64,000 bases of DNA from an uncultured Pelagibacteraceae bacterium (GTDB lineage Bacteria; Pseudomonadota; Alphaproteobacteria; Pelagibacterales; Pelagibacteraceae), in NCBI GenBank assembly GCA_902590505.1, contig CACIWZ010000004.1:52069-116068 (forward strand). Direction: 5' to 3'. The translations under genes and the position numbers were made by a program. Positions 1 through 7,414 of this stretch are shown here, piece by piece. Positions within the stretch are counted from its first letter, which is position 1. Each line of letters begins with the position of its first letter. The notes below the pieces were generated by a model. The model was not told the DNA's origin. It was given only the letters and a program-made list of their open reading frames with translations, and searched no databases.

Positions 1-822
1 TAGCATTTGATTGCTTGTTAAAAAAGTTAATAAAGATTCTTTAACAGTCCTCCAATGATATTTTTCTCCAACAAGAATTTTTGAGTTCTCCATCTTTTTG
101 TATAGATAAGGATAATCGGTTGAAAGCATAAACAACTCTCTTTCAAAAATAGAAGAGAATTTTTCGTAAGCAAATACCATTTCAGCTAAAGACTCAGTTT
201 TATGAATATAATCATCTTCAACAAAATACACTAAATCTTTACATTTTTGACCTTGATCAAAAGACTCATAAATTGATCTCATCGTCTTAGCCATATTTCT
301 CTCAATTATTTCGTTATTTTTATTTATAGTTACTGGCTCAATATTAATTTTTTTTTTATCAAGATCTATAAACTTTAAAGGAAAATTTTTAACAAATGAA
401 ATTAATTTATTTTTACTTTTTTCTTCAGAACCAATATCAATAATAGTGAATTGAATAAAAATTTTTGGAAATTTTTTTTTAAGATCTAAAGCAGACTTAT
501 AAAGTGATTGTAATGATCTAAATGTATATTCTGATTTTTCTTTTTCAAAAATTCTTTTTTTATTTTGTGTTACTAATTGAACGCTAGTGCATGTTTTTAC
601 TATAATATCGATACCTTGAACTTTTCTTGTTATAGGAAACTCACCTACACCTAAAGAGAAGGATTTTACACCTGGAACACTCAATGTATCATCGCTTTTT
701 TTGTTAGAAACAGGAAATTCAAGAGAACTTTGATCTATTAGCTCGTAACCTAGTATCCGACATATTTTAACGAATACTTTTTTAAAAAAACCTGATTTTT
801 TTCTGCTTTTAATTTCTTTCAT
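1..822 (-). CDS. Partial glycosyltransferase-like protein (C-terminus beyond left edge)
   Basis: An open frame runs from an ATG at 822 leftwards to base 1 with no stop, giving the first 274 residues of a longer protein. The start is basic (MKEIKSRKKSGFFKK), then comes a mixed alpha/beta region. A stretch near residue 205 reads LVYFVEDDYIH, which resembles the acidic metal-binding motif of GT-A glycosyltransferases. Aromatic-rich sequence follows (DYPYLYKKM, YHWRTVKESL). I do not recognise the exact family and the catalytic domain is incomplete, so the function is tentative. The start is 19 bases from that of the divergent rhodanese gene, so the two must share a very compact promoter zone. Confidence 0.62.
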   Translation of the reverse strand, partial: MKEIKSRKKSGFFKKVFVKICRILGYELIDQSSLEFPVSNKKSDDTLSVPGVKSFSLGVGEFPITRKVQGIDIIVKTCTSVQLVTQNKKRIFEKEKSEYTFRSLQSLYKSALDLKKKFPKIFIQFTIIDIGSEEKSKNKLISFVKNFPLKFIDLDKKKINIEPVTINKNNEIIERNMAKTMRSIYESFDQGQKCKDLVYFVEDDYIHKTESLAEMVFAYEKFSSIFERELFMLSTDYPYLYKKMENSKILVGEKYHWRTVKESLLTFLTSNQML

Positions 823-841
823 GAATATGTATTTTAATACC

Positions 842-1240
842 ATGAATATAAAATCTTCCCAAACATTAGTCGAAGAAGCTAAAAAAAGCATTGAAACCCT
901 AAGTCCAGAAGAAGTTAAAAAGTTATCTGATAACAAAGAAATTACATTGGTCGATGTCAGAGATATTCGTGAACTGTGGAATGAGGGAACAATAGAAAAT
1001 TCAAAACACATACCCAGAGGTATGTTAGAATTTTGGTTAGACCCCAATAGTTCATATTACAATGCAAATAAAATTGGTGATATTAAAAAAATGGTTTTAT
1101 TTTGTGCAGCAGGTTTTCGTTCAGCTTTAGCAGCCAAATCTTTAGTTGATATGGGCTTTAAAAATGTAGCCCACGTTGACGGTGGATTTGATGCTTTAAA
1201 AAATGTTGGTATGAAAGTTATAGAAAAAGAAAAAAAATAA
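842..1240 (+). CDS. Rhodanese-like sulfurtransferase
   Basis: A 132-residue single rhodanese domain. It has the family entry sequence TLVDVRDIRELWNEG, the HIPRG turn, and an active-site loop CAAGFRS with the catalytic cysteine near residue 88. Such proteins move sulfane sulfur between thiols in the cytoplasm; the natural donor and acceptor cannot be told from sequence. The frame is open from an ATG at 821, but the next ATG at 842 gives the more normal N-terminus and avoids overlap with the divergent gene, so I prefer 842. It converges on the DsbA-fold gene with a one-base gap. Confidence 0.88.
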   Translation: MNIKSSQTLVEEAKKSIETLSPEEVKKLSDNKEITLVDVRDIRELWNEGTIENSKHIPRGMLEFWLDPNSSYYNANKIGDIKKMVLFCAAGFRSALAAKSLVDMGFKNVAHVDGGFDALKNVGMKVIEKEKK

Positions 1241-1241
1241 T

Positions 1242-1829
1242 TTATTTACTCGCCTCTTTTATAGCAAACTCAATTCTATCCTGACCCCAGAAAATTTTGT
1301 TATTAGACACAAACGTTGGAGCTCCAAATATTCCTTTCTCATATGCTTCGCTTGTTCTTTTTTTCAAGGAGTCTTTTATAGAAGAAGAGGTTGATCTTAA
1401 AGCAAAGGTTTTTGGATTAACATTAAGATTTTTTAAAACTTTGATTATAATATTTTCATCATTCATATTTAATCCGTCCTGCCAAATGGCATCAAATATA
1501 CTATCTATGTAATAACTTTTAAAATTATCCTCTTCAGCAACAAAAACACCCCGCATAAGGTTTAAGCTTCTTATAGGAAAATAAGAGTTAAATTTAAACT
1601 TAGTGTTATTTCTTTCAGCTATTAATTTACAATCTCTAATCATGTGCTTTGCTTTTGCAGGAATAAAAGCTGGTGCTTTGATACCATGTAAATTATGTAG
1701 GCCTCCTAAAAGTATTGGTTTATATCTTACCTTTATAGAAGTTTTTCTCTCAATTTTTCTAATTTCTTTGTGTGCGAGAAAAGAGTAAGGACTTACAAAA
1801 TCAAAATAAAAATCAAAAGGTTTAATCAT
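1242..1829 (-). CDS. DsbA-family 2-hydroxychromene-2-carboxylate isomerase-like protein
   Basis: 195 residues. The N-terminus FYFDFVSPYSFLA is the typical entry of the kappa-class GST/HCCA isomerase branch of the thioredoxin fold, where the Ser in SPYS replaces the redox cysteine. The C-terminal GIFGAPTFVSNNKIFWGQDRI block contains the cis-proline GAPTF and the W-G-x-D-R signature. Known members use glutathione to isomerise aromatic breakdown intermediates; here the substrate is unknown because no aromatic catabolic genes are nearby. The start overlaps the end of the upstream membrane-protein gene by 8 bases, so the two are probably translated together. Confidence 0.85.
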   Translation of the reverse strand: MIKPFDFYFDFVSPYSFLAHKEIRKIERKTSIKVRYKPILLGGLHNLHGIKAPAFIPAKAKHMIRDCKLIAERNNTKFKFNSYFPIRSLNLMRGVFVAEEDNFKSYYIDSIFDAIWQDGLNMNDENIIIKVLKNLNVNPKTFALRSTSSSIKDSLKKRTSEAYEKGIFGAPTFVSNNKIFWGQDRIEFAIKEASK

Positions 1830-2292
1830 TAAAGCTTATCTTTTTAGAAAAGAAAATTCTTAAAAACCAATAAATTAAAAGCCCAACTGGTCCAGTAAAA
1901 TAAGTTAGAACCAGTGTTGGTATAGTAACAACTTTTGGAATAAAATATTTTCTTGCGTCTCTAACTATCCAAGCTCCCACAAATAAACTAATAGCGAGAA
2001 AATGAAGCCAGAAAATTAGTAATAAATTCTCATTTGCAAACATTGAATACAATCCATCTAATCCACTATAAAGCTCAAAACCATCGAAAATATTATTTTC
2101 TAAGTAAAGATTGTAGGATAAATAAACGTAACCAATTCCTAAAATTAAAGGAACAATAACTGATTGCACAAAAAAGTTTGTTAAATTATGATTTGGAAAT
2201 AGAATTAACAAAATCCAAAAAGGAATTACACCCCAATTTGCTAACAAATAAATATTTTCAGAATTTATTAAAGCTAATAGATTATTTATCAT
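1822..2292 (-). CDS. ABA4-like (DUF4281) membrane protein
   Basis: 156 residues with about four membrane segments. The second half carries the signature of the ABA4-like family: a WLHFLAISLFVGAWIVRDARK stretch split by the helix, then P-x-x-V-x-x-P-T-L-x-L-T-Y-F-x-G-P-V-G-L-L-x-Y. Plant ABA4 is involved in neoxanthin formation, but bacterial members have no settled function. No carotenoid genes are visible in this window. It heads a two-gene unit with the DsbA-fold isomerase, overlapping by 8 bases, and is divergent from recX with a 26-base gap. Confidence 0.72.
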   Translation of the reverse strand: MINNLLALINSENIYLLANWGVIPFWILLILFPNHNLTNFFVQSVIVPLILGIGYVYLSYNLYLENNIFDGFELYSGLDGLYSMFANENLLLIFWLHFLAISLFVGAWIVRDARKYFIPKVVTIPTLVLTYFTGPVGLLIYWFLRIFFSKKISFND

Positions 2293-2318
2293 TCAAAATA
2301 ATATAGTATATTAAAGTA

Positions 2319-2879
2319 ATGAATCCCACATCAAATAAAAGTGATTTTGAAGATCTAACTACTAATTTAAAAGACTTAGCATATTCTTATCTTGAAAAGT
2401 ATAGCCCCTCCAAACAACAATTAAAAGTTTACTTACTTAAAAAATATTTAACAAAAATTAAAGGAAGCAAATCTAAAAAGGAAGTAACTTCAATTATTGA
2501 CGAAATAGTCTTGAACTTAGAAAAGAATAAGTTTTTAAATGATGAAATGTATTCTGATTCAAAAGCTAGAATGTTTTTAAGAAGAGGTTACTCTTTGAAT
2601 AAGATTAATCAATCTCTTAGAAGTAAAGGCATTGATGATAAATACGTAAAACAAAGTATTGATAAAATAAAAGAAAATGAAATCGAGCCTGATTTTGTAT
2701 CAGCATTAAAATTATGTAAAAGACGGAGAATAGGACCTATCAGGCCAGAAAGTAATCGAGAGTTATTCTATAAAAAAGATATGGGAATTTTAGCTAGAGG
2801 TGGTTTTAGTTTTGATTTATCTAAAAGAGTTCTAGATCTTGATGCTGAAGAATTCAAAAAATTAATCAAAATTATCTGA
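2319..2879 (+). CDS. recX: Regulatory protein RecX
   Basis: 186 residues, all-helical and basic, with the repeated three-helix pattern of RecX. It shows LAYSYLEKYSPSKQQLKVYLLKK at the front, FLNDEMYSDSKARMFLRRGYS in the middle (the family L-D-D-x-x-F-A-x-x-x-x-x-x-R block) and a final helical repeat. RecX inhibits RecA filament growth and recombinase activity in the cytoplasm. recA itself is not in the window. The last 18 bases overlap the end of a tiny convergent membrane-protein gene on the other strand. Confidence 0.85.
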   Translation: MNPTSNKSDFEDLTTNLKDLAYSYLEKYSPSKQQLKVYLLKKYLTKIKGSKSKKEVTSIIDEIVLNLEKNKFLNDEMYSDSKARMFLRRGYSLNKINQSLRSKGIDDKYVKQSIDKIKENEIEPDFVSALKLCKRRRIGPIRPESNRELFYKKDMGILARGGFSFDLSKRVLDLDAEEFKKLIKII

Positions 2880-3005
2880 TTTCCTTTTTTTTTCCTCCTC
2901 CACTAAAATGTCAAGTTTTCTTTTAAGAGCATTTCGAACTAGAATGAAAAATAATATTCCAAAAAAACTTACAGATAAAATTATAATTAGTATAGTTTTA
3001 ATCAT
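2862..3005 (-). CDS. 47-residue single-pass membrane protein, coupled to cysQ
   Basis: A short frame starts with ATG at 3005 inside the end of cysQ: the last bases of cysQ read ATGATTAA, so the two genes overlap by 8. The product begins MIKTILIIILSVSFFGILFF, one membrane helix, followed by a basic then acidic charged tail (RNALKRKLDILVEEEKKRK). It ends inside the 3' end of recX on the opposite strand. No family is recognised. The tight overlap and clear helix-plus-tail design support a real gene, but it is too small to be sure. Confidence 0.55.
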   Translation of the reverse strand: MIKTILIIILSVSFFGILFFILVRNALKRKLDILVEEEKKRKSDNFD

Positions 3006-3777
3006 TTAAATTTTCCGATCTTCTAATTAAAAGGCTTGGATTTTTGTAATCTTCTTTCCCATATAAAAAAGGTTTTTCCTCTAAAGTTTTAATTATTGCT
3101 CCAGCATTTTGAGCAATAGCATGTCCCGCAGCGTAATCCCACTCATTTGCTCTTTCTCTAGCAGCATAAATATCATATTCACCAGTTGCAATTACACAAA
3201 ATTTGTAAGAACTAGCCATTTTTACAATTGAGGTAACATTATACTCTTTTAACTTGTTTAAAATTATATCAGATGGTTTTATAACACTTGATAAAGCAAC
3301 TATTTTATTTTTTGGTTGTTTTTTCTCACAATTGATTTTTATTGTTTTATTTTTTTCAATTAAATAACTTTCTCCAGGTGCATAAGAAAAAAAAAGTCTA
3401 TCTTTTTTTGGGACACCAACTAAACCTAATATCGGCACTTTGTTTATCACTAATGCTGCATTTAAAGTGTACTCATCTTTTCCGGCAATATATTCTTTTG
3501 TTCCATCAATAGGATCAATAAGCCAAAAAATTTTTGAATTGTTTTTTTTACTTAAATCTACAGTTTCTTCCGAGATAATAGGTATGTCAGGTGTTATTTT
3601 CGAGATTTTTTTAGAGATTAAATCATTCACTCTTAAGTCTCCATTACTTACAGGAGATTTGTCATCTTTAATTTGTATTTTTAAACCTTCTTCATAAAGT
3701 CTAATTGACTCTTTTGCGGCATAATTAAACTCATCAATTAAACCTTCCGCTATTCCTTTAAGATCATTACTATTCAT
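2998..3777 (-). CDS. cysQ: 3'(2'),5'-bisphosphate nucleotidase CysQ
   Basis: 259 residues of the inositol monophosphatase-like, Mg-dependent phosphatase family. The metal-binding motifs are clear: EE in ISEETVDL, D-P-I-D-G-T-K-E-Y-I-A-G near residue 90, and the late WDYAAGHAIAQNAGA motif. CysQ removes the 3'-phosphate from adenosine 3',5'-bisphosphate (PAP), the by-product of PAPS use, keeping sulfate activation and RNA turnover free of PAP. It sits in the middle of a three-gene coupled unit: a DUF3553 protein upstream (8-base overlap) and a 47-residue membrane protein downstream (8-base overlap). Confidence 0.9.
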   Translation of the reverse strand: MNSNDLKGIAEGLIDEFNYAAKESIRLYEEGLKIQIKDDKSPVSNGDLRVNDLISKKISKITPDIPIISEETVDLSKKNNSKIFWLIDPIDGTKEYIAGKDEYTLNAALVINKVPILGLVGVPKKDRLFFSYAPGESYLIEKNKTIKINCEKKQPKNKIVALSSVIKPSDIILNKLKEYNVTSIVKMASSYKFCVIATGEYDIYAARERANEWDYAAGHAIAQNAGAIIKTLEEKPFLYGKEDYKNPSLLIRRSENLND

Positions 3778-3943
3778 TTTCTATTTTTATTAATTTGACA
3801 TTTTCAATGTTTATTACTCTTTTCCCATAGTTTTCAAAATTAACTGTTACTTTATTTCCTATGATTGATTGAACCTGTCCAATACCCCAGTCCTTGTTTG
3901 CAGGATTTTTAACATAATCACCTGGTTCAAAATCAATAAGCAT
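3770..3943 (-). CDS. DUF3553-type small protein
   Basis: 57 residues starting with ATG at 3943. The sequence FEPGDYVKNPANKDWGIG, then QVQSIIGNKVTVNFENYGKRVI, matches the short SH3-like DUF3553 family (pattern G-x-x-V-x-x-P-x-x-x-D-W-G-x-G-x-V-Q-S). Similar small beta-barrels occur as the UvrD/PcrA C-terminal RNA polymerase-binding module, so a nucleic-acid or polymerase contact is possible but not shown. The stop overlaps the cysQ start by 8 bases (ATGAATAG), which implies coupled translation. Confidence 0.75.
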   Translation of the reverse strand: MLIDFEPGDYVKNPANKDWGIGQVQSIIGNKVTVNFENYGKRVINIENVKLIKIENE

Positions 3944-3983
3944 TATGGAAAATAAATAATAAATATATTATATACTCATTACT

Positions 3984-5111
3984 ATGAATACTCTAGGAAT
4001 TAATAAACCTAAAAAAGAAACCAAAGTAGTTGTAGCAATGTCAGGAGGAGTTGACTCTTCAGTTGTTGCCGCGTTAATGAAGCAAGAGGGATATGACGTT
4101 ACAGGTATCACTCTAAAGCTTTACGATGATACAAAACAGTCTAAAGAAGGAAGACAATGTTGCGCCGGTCAAGATATTATGGATGCCAAAAGAGTTTCAG
4201 AAAAGATAAATATCAATCATGAAATTTTATATTATCAGAAAAAGTTTAGATCAGAGGTAATTGATTCATTTATAGATAGTTATGCTGCTGGAGAAACCCC
4301 GATTCCTTGTGTTCAATGCAATCAAACAGTTAAATTTAGAGATCTCTTTAAATATGCCAAAGATCTGAAAGCAGACGCCTTAGTAACAGGCCATTATGTT
4401 TCTAGAATTCAAAAAAATGGACATGCAAATATGTATCGAGCCAAGGATTATAATAGGGATCAAAGTTACTTTTTATTTAGCACAACTCAAGAGCAACTTG
4501 ATTATTTAAGATTTCCTTTAGGCGAAATAGAAAAATATGAAACTAGGTCCTTAGCAAAAAAATTAAATTTAAATGTAGCCGACAAACCGGATAGTCAAGA
4601 CATATGTTTTGTTCCCAATGGCGATTATAGTTCTGTAATTAAAAAATATAGACCAGAGTCATTTAAAAAAGGAAAGATAATAGATTTACTAGGCAATCAA
4701 ATTGGAGAACATGATGGAATTATTAATTACACAATAGGTCAAAGAAAAGGTATTAAAATTTCTAATGAAAATCCTCTTTACGTTATTAATATTAATGCGG
4801 ACAAAAATACTATTGTCGTTGGTGAAAAAAAAAACTTGGAAATTAAAAAAATTCAATTAAGAGATCTAAATATTTTAGCTTCGAAAAAAGAATTTGAGAA
4901 AACTATTGAAATTAAAGTTAGATCAACTGGAAGATTATTAAAATCAAAGGTCAATTTTAAAAACAACCATGCTGAAGTAGAGATTTTAGAAAAAGAAACT
5001 GGAATTTCTCCTGGACAAGCATGTGTTTTTTATTTGAAAGATGATGTTGGGGATAAAGTTCTTGGTGGTGGTTGGATAGACAAGACTTTTAATAATTATT
5101 TATCCACTTAA
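3984..5111 (+). CDS. mnmA: tRNA-specific 2-thiouridylase MnmA
   Basis: 375 residues. The PP-loop ATP site [15 protein letters not shown] is at the front. The two catalytic cysteines are present in PCVQCNQ (near residue 110) and in the [12 protein letters not shown] motif (near residue 203). MnmA forms 2-thiouridine at the wobble position of tRNA for Lys, Glu and Gln. Residues [15 protein letters not shown] and the C-terminal G-x-x-G-Q-A-C-V-F-Y barrel are as expected and the length is normal. An AT-rich TATACT-like box lies about ten bases before the ATG. The gene is followed by a structured, non-coding stretch rather than another gene. Confidence 0.97.
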   Translation: MNTLGINKPKKETKVVVAMSGGVDSSVVAALMKQEGYDVTGITLKLYDDTKQSKEGRQCCAGQDIMDAKRVSEKININHEILYYQKKFRSEVIDSFIDSYAAGETPIPCVQCNQTVKFRDLFKYAKDLKADALVTGHYVSRIQKNGHANMYRAKDYNRDQSYFLFSTTQEQLDYLRFPLGEIEKYETRSLAKKLNLNVADKPDSQDICFVPNGDYSSVIKKYRPESFKKGKIIDLLGNQIGEHDGIINYTIGQRKGIKISNENPLYVININADKNTIVVGEKKNLEIKKIQLRDLNILASKKEFEKTIEIKVRSTGRLLKSKVNFKNNHAEVEILEKETGISPGQACVFYLKDDVGDKVLGGGWIDKTFNNYLST

Positions 5112-5181
5112 TTAACAATCAAAAATCGGACACGTATTAAGTGATACATTTATTTGTATGTTTGTGATGTAATTTAACTAA

Positions 5182-5352
5182 TTAAGAGGCAACTCTTAAC
5201 TGGCCATTTAAGGAAAAACCGAGAGGTTCAAGCTTAAAGGGCAGAAAGGTGAACCTAGTAGCGCTAGAATAGTTCATCGGGATGGCTTGGCGGTAGCGCC
5301 TACAACGACGAGCCAAAACTACTAAATTTCTGGGCGAAAGCCTAGAAATTTA
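5182..5352 (+). ncRNA. Candidate structured non-coding RNA of unknown class
   Basis: The gap between mnmA and the next, convergent gene is richer in G+C than its surroundings and holds a series of helices. They are TTAAGAG/CTCTTAA closed by a GCAA loop (5182-5199), CCGA/TCGG (5219-5222 with 5277-5280) enclosing GGTTCA/TGAACC (5225-5230 with 5250-5255), a small CTAG/CTAG stem, GGCT/AGCC (5284-5287 with 5311-5314) enclosing GGCG/CGCC, and a long TAAATTTCTGGGC hairpin closed by GAAA (5323-5352). The first and last loops are GNRA tetraloops only when read on the plus strand. The last hairpin covers the stop codon of the convergent gene. I find no match to RNase P, tmRNA, SRP or 6S RNA. Confidence 0.55.
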
Positions 5353-6051
5353 TGTGGTTCTCTTCCAGAAAAACCTTGAAAATAAATAAAATAATATTAC
5401 TCCAACAAAATAGTTCCACTCCAATGCATGCTTAAAGTGAGTATTTCCTTTGCTGACTAGTAAAGGTAAACTCAAAATTGCAACTGTTGCTAAAATAGTT
5501 ACTAAAATAATTTTTAAAATTAAAATTTTATTATTTATTAAATTAAGTAACTGAGATTTTAATTTTATTAAATGATAAACTAATATTCCTTGGGCAACAA
5601 TTTCAAAGATGATGAATAGAAGTAAAATTACTCTTCTAAAAAGTTTATATAATTGAATATCAAATTTAATTCCTAAAAATATTGAATGAATAACCAAAAA
5701 AACTGCCGATAAAATTCCAAAAGTTTTAAATTTATAACTAATATTTGTAGATCTATATTTATTGATGAGTAAATTATTATTTATCCAGTAATAATAAAGT
5801 AATATAGCAGTGACTATCATTGCAGGTTTAAATATCAAATATTGAGGATAAGTACGTGACGCTCTACTTATTGATAAGCTTCCGTCAAGATAAGGAATAG
5901 TGAATCCTGATCTCCCAATCATATCAACTTTAAAAATTGTATTATCTAAAATAAGAGGGTTTTGAGAAATTAGTAGACAAAGGTTTATTGCTATAAGTGG
6001 TAGAAAAAAGATCCACAAACTCAATTTCCGGATTTGAGTTATTTCATTCAT
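5350..6051 (-). CDS. Multi-pass membrane protein of unknown function
   Basis: 233 residues with about six hydrophobic segments (LWIFFLPLIAINLCLL near the start, then AMIVTAILLYYYWI, FGILSAVFLVIHSIFLGI, VILLLFIIFEIVAQGILVYH, ILKIILVTILATVAILSLPLL, and NYFVGVILFYLFSRFFW at the end). A non-membrane loop after helix 1 reads GRSGFTIPYLDG. The layout, with an acidic-aromatic motif (LEWNYFVG) leading into the last helix, vaguely recalls the FRAG1/DRAM/Sfk1 group of lipid-related membrane proteins, but I would not name it as such. It starts 16 bases after a 27-residue basic protein gene and may be co-transcribed with it. Confidence 0.75.
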   Translation of the reverse strand: MNEITQIRKLSLWIFFLPLIAINLCLLISQNPLILDNTIFKVDMIGRSGFTIPYLDGSLSISRASRTYPQYLIFKPAMIVTAILLYYYWINNNLLINKYRSTNISYKFKTFGILSAVFLVIHSIFLGIKFDIQLYKLFRRVILLLFIIFEIVAQGILVYHLIKLKSQLLNLINNKILILKIILVTILATVAILSLPLLVSKGNTHFKHALEWNYFVGVILFYLFSRFFWKRTT

Positions 6052-6067
6052 AAATATTTATTTTTGA

Positions 6068-6151
6068 TTATTTTTTTTTATTTCTTTTTCTAGCTCTTCT
6101 TTTTTTTGAGCCAATTTTTCTTCTGCCACGGTGCTTTTTTGGATAACCCAT
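6068..6151 (-). CDS. 27-residue highly basic protein, probably ribosome-associated
   Basis: A 28-codon frame begins at 6151 behind a perfect AGGAGG box (plus-strand bases 6159-6164) with 7-base spacing, the best ribosome-binding site in this part of the window. The product starts MGYPKKHRGRRKIGSKKRRA and consists of about two thirds Lys/Arg. Size and composition recall the tiny THX and AURKAIP1/COX24-like ribosomal proteins, but I cannot claim homology. A strong Shine-Dalgarno, composition like ribosomal proteins and a clean stop before the next gene argue for a real, highly translated gene. Confidence 0.68.
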   Translation of the reverse strand: MGYPKKHRGRRKIGSKKRRARKRNKKK

Positions 6152-6217
6152 ATTTTTGCCTCCTTTTTTATATCTTAATTAGTTAAGTTGTATATAAAGT
6201 TCAATTATACTTATTTT

Positions 6218-7414
6218 ATGAAAAAGTCTACTAGCACATTTTTAAAACACCCAACTAAAGATAACGTAAATCGATCTGCTAATCCTCCAGTTACTAGAGC
6301 ATCCACTATTTTATTTAAAACAATGCAAGAAATGTATCAGCATGAGCTAAAAATCAAAAAACATAAAAAAATAACTCATTATACGTATGGAAGATATGGC
6401 AGCACAACAACAATAGAACTAGAGAATATTTTAAAAGAATTAGAGCATGCTTATCATGTTTTTTTAACGGGAACAGGGTTTGGCGGGTTAGCTTTAGCTT
6501 TGATGTCTTTATGTAGACCTGGAGACGAAATTATAGTTTCAGATAATGTTTATGGACCAACCAAAGAAATTTCTCAAGAACTTATGAAGGAGTTTAATGT
6601 TAATGCAAAGTTTTATAATCCAGATTCATTTGAAGATTTAAAATCAAAAATTTCAAAAAAAACCAAGATGATATTGGTTGAAAATCCTGGAAGCAATACT
6701 TTTGAATTTCAAGATTTATCAAAAATAATTCAATTAGCTAAAAGAAGAAAAATTTTTACTTTGTTAGATAATACATGGGGAACACCACTTTATCTTAAGC
6801 CATTGAAATTAGGTTTCGATATGTCTTTTTGCTCTGCTACAAAATATTTTTCAGGTCATTCGGATGCTATGGGTGGTTCTCTGGCTGTAAATAAAAAAGT
6901 TTTTAAAAAGATTATGTTCTTTTATAAATTGTCGGGTTACAGAATGTCAGCTGATGAGGCTTATTTGATCATTAGAGGTTTAAGAACTTTAGATATAAGA
7001 TTAAAACAACATAGTGAGAACACAAAAGCTATTATTGCTTTTCTAAAAAGACAAAAGAAAATAAAAGAAATTCTTTACCCTCACAATCCCTCTTCAAAAA
7101 ATTATAAACTTTGGAAAAAATATTACTCTGGAGCAACTGGTTTGCTTTCAATCGTTATTAAAAGCAAAAAAAAGTCCTCTGTAATACAATTTGTTAACTC
7201 TTTAGAATTATTTGGCATAGGGTATAGCTGGGGCGGTTTTGAAAGCTTAGCTATACTTCAAGATTTAAAACATAACAAAAAGGATGAATATTTGAAAGGA
7301 CGTCAATTTTACCGATTTAATAAAGATGAATTTATTGTAAGATTACATATTGGTTTAGAAGATCCGAAAGATTTAATTAATGATCTTAAAAATGGTTTAA
7401 AAAAAATCAAGTAA
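6218..7414 (+). CDS. metC: Cystathionine beta-lyase / Cys-Met metabolism PLP enzyme
   Basis: 398 residues of the Cys/Met metabolism PLP-dependent family. Visible marks are YGRYGSTTTIELENILKELE, GTGFGGLALALMSLCRPGDEI, the VENPGSNTFE and LLDNTWGTP motifs with the PLP-binding Asp, and the Schiff-base lysine in FCSATKYFSGHSDAMGGSL. The GYSWGGFESL segment near the C-terminus is typical of cystathionine beta-lyase, which cuts cystathionine to homocysteine, pyruvate and ammonia. The frame is open from a TTG at 6188, but ATG 6218 gives the normal N-terminus. Its stop overlaps the start of the downstream MFS gene (TAATG). Confidence 0.87.
   Translation: MKKSTSTFLKHPTKDNVNRSANPPVTRASTILFKTMQEMYQHELKIKKHKKITHYTYGRYGSTTTIELENILKELEHAYHVFLTGTGFGGLALALMSLCRPGDEIIVSDNVYGPTKEISQELMKEFNVNAKFYNPDSFEDLKSKISKKTKMILVENPGSNTFEFQDLSKIIQLAKRRKIFTLLDNTWGTPLYLKPLKLGFDMSFCSATKYFSGHSDAMGGSLAVNKKVFKKIMFFYKLSGYRMSADEAYLIIRGLRTLDIRLKQHSENTKAIIAFLKRQKKIKEILYPHNPSSKNYKLWKKYYSGATGLLSIVIKSKKKSSVIQFVNSLELFGIGYSWGGFESLAILQDLKHNKKDEYLKGRQFYRFNKDEFIVRLHIGLEDPKDLINDLKNGLKKIK

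Noticed and set aside
821..841. Upstream ATG for the rhodanese gene
   Set aside because: It would overlap the start of the divergent gene at 822 and adds residues atypical of the family; ATG 842 is preferred.
5182..5352. The structured region as tmRNA, RNase P, SRP or 6S RNA
   Set aside because: No tag reading frame ending in Ala-Ala with a T-arm, no GAGGAAAGTCC-type P4 motif, no GGAAGCAG SRP loop and no long single hairpin with central bubble were seen.
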